Of a stretch of 64,000 nucleotides of DNA, positions 39,104 to 51,421 are shown piece after piece (position 1 is the stretch's first letter; each line of letters starts with the position of its first letter). The notes under the pieces are model-generated. The model was not told the DNA's origin, did no database searches, and saw nothing but the letters and a program-made list of their open reading frames with translations. Made by a program: the position numbers and the translations under genes. The DNA is from Ichthyophthirius multifiliis (taxonomy: Eukaryota; Ciliophora; Oligohymenophorea; Hymenostomatida): NCBI RefSeq assembly GCF_000220395.1, contig NW_004086031.1:1-64000 (forward strand). The letters are read 5' to 3'.

Positions 39104-40358
39104 CTAATTTATTGTATCCTTTAAATATAGTATATATATCTAAAAAAATACGAAATTCTATTTAATATCATATATATATAATTCAAACATCATTACTAAT
39201 AATGCACTTTTTAATAAATTTATGTAAATATCATTTAAAAATTGAAATTATTTATTAAAAAAATATATAACAATGCAATTAAAACATAATATTATCAATA
39301 TTAAACGTTCGAATTTTATTTTTTCTATCTAATTGTTTGAAAATATTTAATATATTATTTATGTTACTAAAAATATAAATACAATAAATAAACTATAATC
39401 CATGTTATAATAATTTTTTTGCATTTTTAAATTTAAATAGTTTTTTATTTTTTTCTTATATAAAAATTTAATATTATAACTTAATTATTTAATTTATTAA
39501 TAAAAATATTAAAATATTGGATTTGAGTAAAAATTATGTAAATAAAATAATTAATTAATTTTTTACAAATTTAATTTATATATTTAAATTATTAATCTTA
39601 TCATTTATATATATATTTAATGAATTTTTTATAATATAAAATACTTTTTTTCTATATTAATATATACTTTATAATTATTTTATTTTTAAAAATATATTTG
39701 AACATTTTTTGTTTCAAATTAAAATAATTTAATTTTAATTTAACCATAATTTTATTTAATTTTAAATTATTAAAAAAGTAAACACGAGCAAAGCATGTAA
39801 TCTAATATGATAATATTATATTTAATTTTTCATTATTTTTATACATTAATTGTATTTTATTAAACGATATATTATTATTTTTATAAAAGTTATATATTTT
39901 TTTAATAAAAGAATTTATTTTTATAAATTAATAGAAATTTAAAATCTTTTAAAAAAAAATAATGCAAAATAACTTAGTTATATTTTTTTTTTTATCAAAT
40001 AAAAATTATTTTTAAAACATATCTATATTGACTAAGGCATCAATTTAAATAATATAATATCTATTTTTTTTCATTAAATTAAAATACTAATATTTTAATA
40101 TTATATAATTTAAAATAAAATAATAAATTATTCTTTATATAATATTTTTAAATAAAATCTTTATTAATAAATAAAAAGTCCTTTTTTTAACAACCATTTT
40201 AAAAACTAAATAAAAGTTAAAAATTAAAAAATATATTTATTCTAAAAAAAAAAAAATTATTAAAAAAAAAAAAAAAAAGGGGGGGGGGGAGGCAAAAAGT
40301 AATTTATATTAAAAATTATAAATAAAAACTTATTTAATTAAAAAACAAAACAAAAAAA
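39104..40358. other. Long AT-rich spacer
   Basis: About 1.25 kb of A/T homopolymers and short TA runs between minus-strand genes, ending with A17-G11 at 40262-40289. No gene or structured RNA seen. It should contain the promoter of the DHHC gene's downstream neighbour on the minus strand, the histidine kinase. Confidence 0.6.
40279..40289 (+). repeat. Run of 11 consecutive G after A17
   Basis: The second G homopolymer of the window, directly after a 17-base A run and followed by AGG. It is striking in DNA otherwise nearly devoid of G runs. Confidence 0.95.
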
Positions 40359-41681
40359 TCAAGATCTAAAAACTTCCTTTAAAAGTTTCCAAAAATTTTT
40401 ATCTGTTTCCATTTAATTTTTTATAATTTTAATGTTTTCTTTATATCTAATTATTTTATCATTATTTTCTTTTTATTTCTCCTCTGATTCATTTTTATTC
40501 TTCCCCAAATTATATATTTCATTTTCAAAATATTCAATAAAACAACTTCTTTTCATTTTTTCGCCAGAAGTAGTATTAGCCTTTACCAAACTTAAATGAT
40601 AAAAAAAGAAAATACTTAATGCTAATCCCATAATAAAGCATAAAATAATCATAAAAACAAAAACTGTTTCTTTAAAGAAAATGAACTATAAAATATAAAT
40701 ATTTATATTATAAAAATAAATTAATACCTAAATTATAATAATCCATGAGCTTTCATAATATTAATTAGACCCAGGTATAGTAAATACCGCATTATGTAAA
40801 TTCCTATCAAAAATGATTCCATAAATGCAAAATGCCCCTGCAATAAATCCATAAACAGTAAAAAAAGCATGACTACCAATAAATAATAGAAAATATTTAT
40901 AATTATTTTATCCTACACACTATCTAACCCAAATACAATGGTGGTCAAATTTAGGTACACAAATATTACAAATTTTACAATGTTTAGATCTTGCTGGTCT
41001 TTTATTTTATTAAATAATAAAATTAAAAAAAATATTTATATATTTAAATTTTACTTTAATATTTTACATGTTGAACAGGTATTTTTTTTATCATATAGTA
41101 TTTAATCATAAAAAGGTTAATATTTTTTTACATATTCTTTTACGTTTTATTAAGTTATTTAACCAGGAGGAACTGCACATATTAAATAATATGTATAAAA
41201 ACTAACAATTGCAACTATAGGTAATGTTACAATATGTATATCGGATACTTAACTATTTGGAAAATGTACATTTAATCCATAAATCCAATATAAAATAAAT
41301 CCTCCGACAGAAATAAGTAAATAAAAAATCTAAACTAAAGGATGATTTGTATAACATAAATAGTTAAAAAAATTAACACAAATATCAACTAAAATTATTA
41401 ATTTTCCAAATTTATGTTTGCTATTGCTATAAAATAATTTATTTATAAAATATATAAATATATAAATATATATATATAAAATATATATATATTTATATAT
41501 ATAAATTTATTTTTATATTTGTAATATACTTGTATATTTATGGTATAATTCTGAATAATAAACGATTTAATTTTCCTAATATTGAATTTGAATTCGGGTC
41601 AGCGCAAAATATTATATATAATATTGCTCCAATTAATAATATTTAAAGGAAAAAAACTAATAGAGATTGCAATTCTATCAT
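40359..41681 (-). CDS. DHHC palmitoyl acyltransferase, ZDHHC4-like
   Basis: Helices at the N-terminus (LLVFFLQILLIGAILYIIFC; VQIFYLLISVGGFILYWIYG; PIVAIVSFYTYYLICAVPPG) lead to the cytosolic Cys-rich core: CSTC, then RPARSKHCKICNICVPKFDH-HC. More helices follow (FIGSHAFFTVYGFIAGAFCI; VFVFMIILCFIMGLALSIFF), with a charged C-terminal tail. The DHHC catalytic Cys and all zinc ligands are present. After DHHC the usual PWVNNC reads IWVRQC, so the Asn pair is lost; a hydrophobic residue in place of Pro also occurs in ZDHHC4 (VWVNNC), as does RPARSKHC. The enzyme would transfer palmitate to protein cysteines, and the two MG-starting pseudokinases in this window are the type of protein such enzymes can modify, though no link is shown. 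At least three short introns. Confidence 0.93.
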
Positions 41682-42165
41682 ATTTTTTTTTCAGATATTT
41701 TTTATATTAAATATTATTAATAACAATTTTATATTAAAAATAGTAAATTTTTTTCAACAAAAAATTAAATTAATTATTTAAATTTAATAAGATTAAAATA
41801 TAAATATTACATATTAATTAAAAATATATTATAATTTATTTATTTTTATTAAAAAAAAAAAAAAAAATTAAATATAAGAAAAAAAATTTAAATTAATAAA
41901 AAGTATAAAAAATTAGTAATATAAAAATATTTTTTAAAATATAAAAAAATCAGTAATAATATATATTATATAAGTTAGTTTTTTTTTATTTTTTTTTAAA
42001 AAAATAAAAGTATAAATTATTATATATACTATTAATTTCAATTAAAATAATTCTTCTTAAAAAAATACAAAAAATAAGGAAGAAAAAAAATAAAATAAAT
42101 ATAAATAAATACAAAATTAAAAAAATAAATAATCATATAAGTATAAAAAAAAAAAAAAACTAAAA
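41682..42165. other. AT-rich divergent intergenic region
   Basis: Lies between divergent genes and should hold both promoters. Only homopolymers are visible. Confidence 0.6.
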
Positions 42166-42879
42166 ATGAAATACATAACATATAATTATATACAAGGCAG
42201 AAATGCCGTTTAAATCTCAAAACCCTTATAATAGTTTAAGAAACTAAAAAAGAGGGTTTTGATACATATTTATGGGGAGTAATCAAAAAAGAAAATCGAT
42301 CAATTTATAATAAATTTCAATTAATAAAATATAATAACCTTCTAAACTTTATTATATTAAATAAAATAATATTTAGAAAAATTTCAAAACACCCAATATA
42401 CATCAAATTAATATCTTATTTCTTATATATCCTTTAATAAAACCAAAATTTCCATTCACACCTCCAAAAAAATAAAAAACCATTAAATATTATTGTATGA
42501 TATGCAATAGATATCTATATACGTTAGAAACTCAAACGAATATAAATATGATTGCCCTCATTCAGAAATTGAATTTTCCTAGAACCATTAATGTTCTGAT
42601 TTGTAATAATAATAAAATGTTACATTCTAATATAAAAACAATAATTATCTTAATTTGAATGAAAGTCAGGACTTTTTGGGTAGCGACTTTGAATATATTG
42701 CTGAAAGCATTTAGTCTTTAAATAATAATAAAGGGTTATAAAAATAATTATCAAGAAGTAGTTCTAAGAAATAATCAAATTAATAAGAAGAATCAACTAG
42801 ACATTCATTAAATTCTTATGAAAAATTATAAATTAATAATAATACAAAAAATAATCTTATTTTAAATGATATTTTTTGA
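42166..42879 (+). CDS. Unknown protein, single exon
   Basis: An exact 237-residue frame from ATG to TGA. It opens with MKYITYNYIQGRNAVQIS and a basic stretch KKLKKRVLIHIYGE, followed by an alternating strand/helix-like part, and later YKYDCPHSEIEFSQNHQCSD with three Cys/His positions that could bind metal. The tail is Ser/Gln/Asn-rich. A KRVLIHIYGE strand followed by a helix slightly recalls a doublecortin domain, but key residues are not there. A competing frame has CMICNRYLY but is interrupted by TGA. Family unknown. Confidence 0.55.
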
Positions 42880-43128
42880 CCAAAATAGAAAATAGAAACA
42901 TTAAATAATTGAATAAATAATATATGTTATTTTTTGTATATATTTTTTTTTTTTATTACTGTTTAATTTATATAATTTAAAAAAATTAAACTATATTTTT
43001 TAATAAACTTATTAATATTATATGAAATTATTAATATTGTATATTTTTTTCAATATTTTTTAATTTTAAATAGATTAAAAAATATATAATACATAAAAAA
43101 TTTAATTTATATCAAAAAAAAAAAAATA

Positions 43129-45021
43129 TCATAAATTTCTATTTCTCTCATCTTATTTTTATTAAATAAGTGTTTTTACATAACTACCCTTTCTAGTTTT
43201 ATTTAAACTACAATAATTTTACCAAGATCCATGTCTTCCCTCATTATAATTACGTAACATAAATACATTGATTTTATAAGAAGAAACATTTTAGTTTAAA
43301 TTATCCACACTCAGTATTTAAGTAGTATATCTATGTAACTTTTACAATAAAGCAAAACTTTCTTCATTCTGTTATAATTTAGGTTTATCAATAAGTGTTT
43401 TAGGAAATTCAATAGGTGTCTTAATATATATAAATATTTTATTATTAAAAATATTATATATATATGTATAATACATAAGTAATATTTTCTTTTTTAGTAA
43501 TCATTTTAAGAGGTAAATTTCTATTTAAAGTAAAATTGTAACTTTTTAAATTTTATCTTTATGAATTATTTATAGTTTTATCAACTAATTTTGGATTTTT
43601 AAATCTATCTATAGGCTTTCCAATAATCTAAGAAATCCATGCATTTATTCTAATTCTTCTATCTTCTAGAATTAGCCTTTATATTATTATTTTTTATTAT
43701 TAATTTAAAAACAAATAAATAATTACTATTATAAATCGTAAAAATCATATCTATCGTAATAATCTGTTGGTGCATTTTTAAATAAAACTTTCATAAGTTC
43801 CCTACTAGATTATAAATTCTCAGGTTCCACTAAACTAATATTCTCAATCATTATATTAGCCGCATTTCCTTTTTCAATAATAAGTAAATCTAATAACTCT
43901 TACCTATTAATTTCTTTAGCTAATTCTTATATTTCTTAATCGGACAAAATATGATAGCAATTTCTCCCTCCAACCAAATGAGCATAACAATCACAATGTA
44001 ATTTACATTTATCACATAATTAATTATAAATACTTTAAATATTCTTTTTATATAATATATATATATTTATATATATATATATTACTTCCTCATCTAATAA
44101 TCTAATAGCCGGTACATATATTTTACTTTTCATTTTTGAACCTTTACTAGAAGTACTCATAGACATTTCCAATCTTTTAATAGTCTCATCATTTTTAGTT
44201 GAAATTCCTAATCTTTATTTCTACTCAAAGATTTTTTCCTATCTAACCAAATCAAGTAGTTCCTTCCCTAATCTCGAACACTATACACAAAAGCATTTAT
44301 CGACTGAATGATGGTTCAAAACAGGTCCATATAGGGCAAAAATATCTAACCTTTCATTTATATTTACATGTTCTAAATTTGGAGGAAAAATGAACTTCTA
44401 TATAGTTTCAATAGTTAATTTCATTTTTTCGAATTTAAAAACAGGTATTTTTTAAGGAATTGGGAATTTAAAAATATCCCTTTCTTTATTTGCGTCTATC
44501 ATATTATCACTTCCATGTAATTCATTTTTTATTAAGGATTTACCATATATACTTCTTAAACATTAAGGTTATTCTTTCTTTTTTTTAATTTTTATAATTC
44601 TTTTATAAAATTATGTTATACTTGTGATTTCTCTGGGTCTTTATTACCTATTATTTTTTTCCATTTTTCTATTGGATTTTCGGTCTCGTGACATAATAAT
44701 AAAACTACTGATTCTCCTGATTACATATAACTTAGTATATCATCGAAATATGGTTAGTCTTCATGTTTGTAATATAAATTTATTACTTCTTCTTTTATAA
44801 GTTCCCTTTGAATCATGTTTTTTATTGTAAATCCTTATTCTTCGATTACATCTATTATATTTTGTATCTTAGTTTTTTTTTTTATTATTTATAATAATGT
44901 GATTTTTTGTAAAATAATATACATTTTTTGTATATAATGCAGTATCTGGTTTTATAATGGCAACTGTATAAGCTAAATTTTCTTGTTTTGGATTAAAATA
45001 TTAATCTTATAAAATTGACAT
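43129..45021 (-). CDS. Nucleoside-diphosphate-kinase-domain protein, NME5-like, with Cys-rich C-terminal region
   Basis: The N-terminal 150 residues form an NDPK fold: AYTVAIIKPDTAL, EEQGFTIKNMIQRELIKEEV, ESVVLLLCHETENPIEKWKK, DPEKSQ, LRSIYGKSLIKNELHGSDNM. The active-site His (ELHGSD) and the nucleotide Lys (IIKPD) are kept. Introns at 44868-44922 and a 44-nt one inside the domain restore frame. The long C-terminal part has two Cys/His groups (SVDKCFCVQCSRLGKELL; CDKCKLHCDCYAHLVGGRNC) and a helical region (ILSDQEIQELAKEINRQELL), ending Lys/Arg-rich before TGA. NDPK-like proteins of this kind (NME5, RSP23) belong to axonemes and radial spokes; this placement is inference. The Cys region is unfamiliar to me. 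Confidence 0.85.
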
Positions 45022-45227
45022 TATTTTATAAAAAAAAACGAAAAGTTTTAAATTATAAAAAAGTTATAAAAAACTTATATATATATTAAAAAGAAAAAAT
45101 TAATAAAAAATTACAAAAAAAAAGAGATTTTTTTGTTAAAAAAATAAGAATATAGTGTATATATAAATAAATTATATACATTAAACTAAAGGATTATAAA
45201 AAACACTTGTTTAAGAAATTGAAACTA

Positions 45228-45273
<46 letters not shown>

Positions 45274-45480
45274 TATTTATTTTAAAATATAAAATAATTA
45301 AGATTATTAATAATATTTTTAAATTTAATATATAAAATCAAATATTGTATTCTATTATGTATATATAATTATATTATTTATGAAAAAAAAAAAAAATTAA
45401 AATAAAAAAAAACAAAATAAAATAAATATATATATATATATATATTTTTTCTTTTTTTAAAAAAAGTAAATATAATATCA
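45022..45480. other. AT-rich spacer with TA repeats
   Basis: TA tracts near 45236-45267 and 45425-45445 and A runs. Between two minus-strand genes; nothing else seen. Confidence 0.6.
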
Positions 45481-46453
45481 TCATTTTTTAATAGCCTTAA
45501 ATCCTTTTCCAGTAGCCTAAACCCTCATAAACTAATGAGGAGTACAAAATAGTTAGAAAGCACTAACTTCTTGTTGACCACATTTCATTAATTACCCATT
45601 ATTGTCCTATTATATTTATTACTATTATTAACCATTTTAAAGCATTAAATTATTCTAACCTTTAATCATTCCTTTTTAAATATCACTTCCGATAGCGTTT
45701 TTTCCTAAATTATCAATCATTTATTCATATCGATCTGCTCCAACTGCTAATTACTATTTTCTTATATATAAATTAAATAGAAATCTTAATTATATAATTA
45801 TTACTTAAAAACTAGTCAATCCTCCTGTATTAACTGGTAGTCCTAATTCCGGAGTTACATTATTTAAATCATCTACAGGTTTTCCCATTTTAATTCTCTC
45901 CTATCTAGTTTCAAAAACAGTAATATGATCACTATATTTTTAACCACAAGAACATGCTAATGTACTTGTAAATTCTATAGAAAAAAATAAAAATTATATA
46001 ATTATTATTTATTTTTATTTTACATGAGCATGCCTTGCATTTACTACATGTTTTTTTAAGATTTTAATGATCTAAATAAGAATGTTTACATGAGCATTTA
46101 AAATCCTAAGAACCATATATAGGGACATATTAAAAACATTTACATTTACAACCTCCTTCTCTGCAATTTACATTCGATTTGTCTTTAGGCTATAAATATT
46201 CATGATCTTTAAACCTATGATCACAAAAGCATTTACTTTAAGGACCTACAACTTTACAGTCAAGACCAAGGGAATTTTTCCATACACAGTATACTCGATT
46301 TTTAGCTTTTTCGCGATAGTTTTACTTGAATTCTTCGAATTCTTACTCAGACATCAATTTACCGTTGTCGTAGCCACCGACAAATTGTTAATATTCGAGA
46401 TAGGCTTATACATGTTTTGCTTAATTAGAGTTAATAACAAGTCTTTCTGCCAT
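45481..46453 (-). CDS. FAM221-like Cys/His-rich protein
   Basis: Two introns (49 and 51 nt) give an exact 290-residue frame ending TGA. The sequence has more Gly, Cys and Lys codons than its neighbours. A basic N-terminal part (EFEEFKQNYREKAKNRVYCV) leads to repeated Cys/His units: CFCDHRFKDHEY, NCREGGCKCKCFQYVPIYG, CSCKHSYLDH, CSKCKAC, ACSCGQKYSDH. This pattern of C-x-C-x-H-x3-DH pairs around a GGCKCKCFQY core is what I associate with the FAM221A/B family, found mainly in ciliated organisms and of unknown function. The C-terminus (GLPVNTGGLTSFQ; CGQQEVSAFQLFCTPHQFMR) looks folded too. Zinc binding is likely; the family name is a recollection that needs a search. Confidence 0.8.
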
Positions 46454-47216
46454 TTTTATTTTTTTAATTTGTTTTTTATAATTAATGTATATATTATATA
46501 TTTTATAGCTTTTTTTTTATTTATATTTATTTATTTTTTGGATTATTTATTTATTTTTTAGTTTATTATTTATTATTGCATTTTATTTTTGTAAAAAGAA
46601 TTACATTATTTTGATATATGATTTCTTTTATATAATTTTTATGGATTTATTATTGATTAAATAATTAAGACTATTATTATTAATAAAAACATAAATTTTA
46701 GATATATTTTAATTTTTTTTTATAAGATATATAAACAATGTGTTTTATAAATTTAAATACTTTTTTTTAAAAAAAAATAATTAATACTTGTCAATTTATT
46801 TATATTTTTTATCCGTTAATAAAAAAATAATTTTTAATATTATTATTGTATAATTTTTCTCCCAAACCATATTTTTTTTTATATATTATAAATTTTGGCT
46901 TATTTCTATTATATGATTTGATTGCTTATAAAAAATTAAAATTATATAGGCATTATAAAAAAAAATGTAACAAATTATATATATGTTTTATATATATATT
47001 TTATTTTTTAAATTAATATAATATAAAATCTATATAATAGAATAGATTAAAATAAATATTAAAATGCTAAACAATTAAATAATAAAAAATATAAATTTAC
47101 TTTTAACAACATATTAATAAAAAAAAAAAAAAAAACCAATAAAAAAAAAAAAAAAGAATATAAAATATAAAAAAATTAATAAAAAAAAATATTAAGAAAA
47201 AAAAAAATATATATAT
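46454..47216. other. AT-rich divergent intergenic region
   Basis: Between divergent genes; A/T homopolymers, with several A13-A15 runs near 47110-47150. No further feature seen. Confidence 0.6.
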
Positions 47217-47882
47217 ATGTTAAGTGAAAACCAAACATGTATAAATTTATATCCTTAAAAATAAGATAATCTAAATATCTAAAACATCAAAAACTCTTAA
47301 ATTCTTACTTCACCAAATGACTTTAATAATTAAGAAAATATTCAAATAAAATTTCCTGCAGATAATATATTACCTTGTAATATAGGAGGAATCAAAATAA
47401 AAAAGTTAACATGGAATGATTTTAAAGGTAATCCAAACAATAATTCCAGATGGAGTGCCCATATATATTGGGGAATAGACTATAAATACGAAGTTATTTA
47501 AAAAACTGGTTTACATAAAAAAGTAGTTTATTAATTAAAACCTAATGTAAAAGTATTTTTGAGGAAAAATAGCTGGACGAAAAAATAAATTCCTCATTTA
47601 TTAAATCATGAATAAGGGCATTATTTAATAGGGTGTTTATGTGGTTTAGAATTTTAGAAACAAACTTTAAATTTTAACTTTTCGAATAATTATTAGTTTG
47701 AAATTTAGAGATTATTTGAAAATGTTTTAAAATAATTTGTTAACTAAGAAAAAATATACGATAAAGAAACTAATCATAGATTGAATTTTGAAAAATAAAA
47801 TGAATGGGATAATAAACTTGTAGAATAATTAAATTAATATAATAATTATTTTAATAATTATTTTAAAATTAAAAATAACTGA
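47217..47882 (+). CDS. DUF922-like putative zinc peptidase with HEQGH motif
   Basis: A single-exon frame of 221 residues. The core has the DUF922 signature in order: KKLTWNDFKGNPNNNSRWSA near residue 70, an IYWGIDYKYEV strand, KVFLRKNSWTK, then IPHLLNHEQGHYLIGCLCG at about residue 145, a gluzincin-type HExxH-like site (His-Glu-Gln-Gly-His). The third zinc ligand is not obvious. An Asn/Gln-rich N-terminal 50 residues and a long helical C-terminus flank the core. No signal peptide is evident, though family members are usually exported. DUF922 is known to me mainly from bacteria, where a DFxG tryptophan segment precedes LLxHEQxHFDI. A bacterial origin in the ciliate lineage is possible but needs a tree. 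Activity is unproven. Confidence 0.75.
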
Positions 47883-48933
47883 AAATTTTTATGAAAAAAA
47901 TTATTTTGACTTTTTTTTTTTTTTTTTTTTTCATATTATTGTTTTTAAATTTCTTTTATTTTTTTTTTTTAATAAATTTAAAATTTGTTAAAAAATTAAA
48001 TTTAGCAAAATTTTTCATTTAAAAAAAATATAAAAAAAATAGTAATTTTATTTAAATTTAACTATTATAATAGTAAAATAAATATTTTACTTGACATAAT
48101 TATAATTTAGAGCAACAAAAATATTATTTTTTAGGAATATATAAATTTAAATTAATTTAATTTTTTTTTTAAATTTAAAAAATATATTTAATTAAATTAA
48201 TATTTTTTTAATAATTATATATACAAAAAAAATATATTAAATCAAAAATAAATTAAATTTAATAATTTAAAAATAATATATTTATTAAAATATATTTTAT
48301 AATAATTTTTAAATATGAATAAATTATTAGCAAATAAACAAATATGAAAACAGTTTAAAATTAAATAATTAAAATTCTTTAAATTATTAAAATTTATTAA
48401 ATAAAATTAATATAATCATTGTCTAATAATATAATATTAGTCTTATAGTAAATATTATATTTTATAAAAAATAATAATTAAAAAAGAATTTATAAATAAT
48501 ATAATTATATAATAAATAAACATTTATTTTTTTAATATAGAAAATTATATTTAATTTTTGTTTTTGTTTATATTATATAATAAATTAAATAAAAAAATTA
48601 ACATTATATATATATATTTATGTATTATGTAAGCAATTGAAAAATATCAAAATATCAGAAAAATAAAAATAAAATAAAATAAAAAATAAAATAATTATAA
48701 AAAGATAAAATATATAAAGAAAAATTAACATTATCAAAAGAAATTAAAATAAATTAAAATAAAAAAGAAAATAATTTATGAAATAAAATATAAATAAAAA
48801 ATAAAAAACCAAACAACTCTTCAAAAAAAAAAACTAAAAAAAAAAAAAAAGTAATATTATAAAATCTTCATTTATATAAATAAAAATAAAATAGCAAAAC
48901 AAATAAATCCATATCTAAAAAAAAGTAAACTAA
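47883..48933. other. Long AT-rich spacer
   Basis: About 1 kb of A/T homopolymers between two plus-strand genes. No gene or RNA seen; it should contain the promoter of the dehydrogenase gene. Confidence 0.6.
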
Positions 48934-50937
48934 ATGTTGACAAAAATTATTAATAGTACCTAAAAGACATTAAAATTATATTTGCCTAAATACAAATTCC
49001 ATAAAACACCTCATTTAAATTCGGAATTATCTAAATTTAACGATTCTTTCGTTGCCGGATGTAACGCTGAATATTTAGAGTAAGTATTCAACTAATGGAT
49101 AGAAGACTCTTCTTCAGTCCACTCATCTTTCGATTGTTATTTCAAGAATTTAATCAGAGGAGTTGATGCATAAAATGCATTTTAACTTCCACCTTAAGAT
49201 GTAACAAAACCTCTGCCTATATCAACTGATTATAGTTTAAAATTAGTTATTTCTGATAATATTAAAGCTAGATTAATAATAGATGAATATCGTCGAAATG
49301 GACATGTAGTTGCAGATTTAGATCCTTTACGTAATAAATTTATTAATAAATAAAAAATAAATATATGAAAAATTAAATTTAAATAAATATTTTTATAAAA
49401 AAAATAATAAATAAATAAAAATAAATTATAAATATTTATTTAATAATTTTAAAAAATATATATAAATAAATATTTTTTTAAGTATTTATTTGATTTTTAA
49501 ATCTGTGAATAATATAATATAAATATATATATTAATATAAAATTATTTATATTTATTTATTAAATTTATTATACAATTATTTTTAATGTAATTAATATTT
49601 ATTAAAGAAATGAAAGACGAATTAGCAAAAGCTGGTAAATCTAAATTTTAAGTTGAACCAAAATTAAGTCATAAAGATTATGGTTTTACTGATTAGGATT
49701 TAAATAAAGAAATATATATAAAAGATAATAGAATTTTAGGTATTACAAATACTTAGAAATCATCTTGGATATTAAAAGATTTATTAGATACTTTAAAAAA
49801 AATATATTGTGGAAAAATAGGTTATTAATACTTACATTTAAGCAATATTGATGAAAAAAACTGGATTAGAGACTAAATAGAAAATCATGACTCTTTTAAG
49901 CCTACACCTGAATAATTGAGAAAAACAGCTGACCGATTATGCCGAGATTATTCATTTGTCGAATTTTTAAACCATCATTTCAGTACTTCTAAGCGTTTTG
50001 GTTCTGAAGGATGTGATTCTTTTATATCTGGTTTAGGCGCTTTAATAGATCATGCTGCTGAAAAGAAGGTAGAGCATGTTGTAATTGGAATGGCTCATAG
50101 AGGGAGATTAAATATGCTATTTTCAGTCTTAAAAAAGCCCGCAGATAATATACTTGCTGAGTTCTAAGATATTAAAGTAGCTGAATACGATGAAGAGAAC
50201 TGGGGTAACTCTGGAGACGTAAAATACCACTTAGGAACTACTCACGATAAACACTACGAAGAATTAAACCACACCATTAGGTTAAGTATATTAGCAAATC
50301 CATCCCATTTAGAAGCCGTAAACCCCGTTGTTTACGGTAAATTAAGATGCATATAAGATGCCATAAAAGACAATTCAGGTGACCGATCTGTAGGCGTATT
50401 AATACACGGTGATGCTGCTTTTTCGGGCCAAGGAATAGTTTATGAGTCTATATAAATGCACGATTTAAAAGACTACGATAATGGAGGAATTATTCATATA
50501 GTAGTGAATAATTAAATTGGGTTTACTACATATCCAGGAGATTCGAGAAGTACTTTATATTGTACTGATATTGCAGAAACAGTTTAAGCTCCTATTTTTC
50601 ATGTAAATGCAGATGAACCGGAATCGGTTGATGCTATTATTAGATTAGCGATGGATTATAGACATAAATTTAAAAAAGATGTAGTTGTAGATATTATTGG
50701 TTATAGAAAATTCGGGCATAATGAATTAGATTAACCTGCTTATACATAACCTCAGATGTAGAAGATTATTAATTAGAAAAAACCAGTTTATTTACAGTTT
50801 ATGGAAAAAATGTTAAATCAAGGTATTATTACTAAAGAATAAGAAAAAGAAAGAAGAGATTACTATGAAAAAATACTCAAAGAAGCCTACGCGAATTCAA
50901 GATAAGAAAAAATTTCACCAAATGAATGGTTAATAAT

Positions 50938-50971
<34 letters not shown>

Positions 50972-51378
50972 ATATATTATATATAAGATATATATATATA
51001 TATATTTTAAGTTATATTTATTTTTAGATATATATATTTTTTAGATATATATATATATTTTTTTATATATATGTTTTTTTTTTTAGGGTAATGAAACCTT
51101 GGGAAGAAATTAGATTACCAAAATTATGGGGCAGTGTAAAAGATACAGGTGTAGATATAAACGTTTTAAAAGAAATATCCTAAAAAATTAACACACTCCC
51201 TTCAGAATTAAATGTACATAAATAAATAGCTAAAGTATATGCTTAAAGAAGAGATTCAATTGAAAAACTGGAAGATAAAATAGACTTTTCAACTGCAGAA
51301 TAATTAGCTTTTGGTTCTTTGTTATATGAAGGATATGGTAATTATGAAATCTTAGATAATATATATATATATATATAA

Positions 51379-51421
<43 letters not shown>

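Noticed and set aside
42480-42540. CMICNRYLY in a competing frame, considered as a zinc-finger exon
   Set aside because: That frame is interrupted by TGA on one side and needs an intron whose phase does not fit, whereas the neighbouring frame is open for an exact 237 codons with an ATG and a TGA.
46202-46561. Plus-strand open frame of 119 codons
   Set aside because: Antisense to the Cys-rich FAM221-like gene, whose minus-strand frame closes exactly with two introns.
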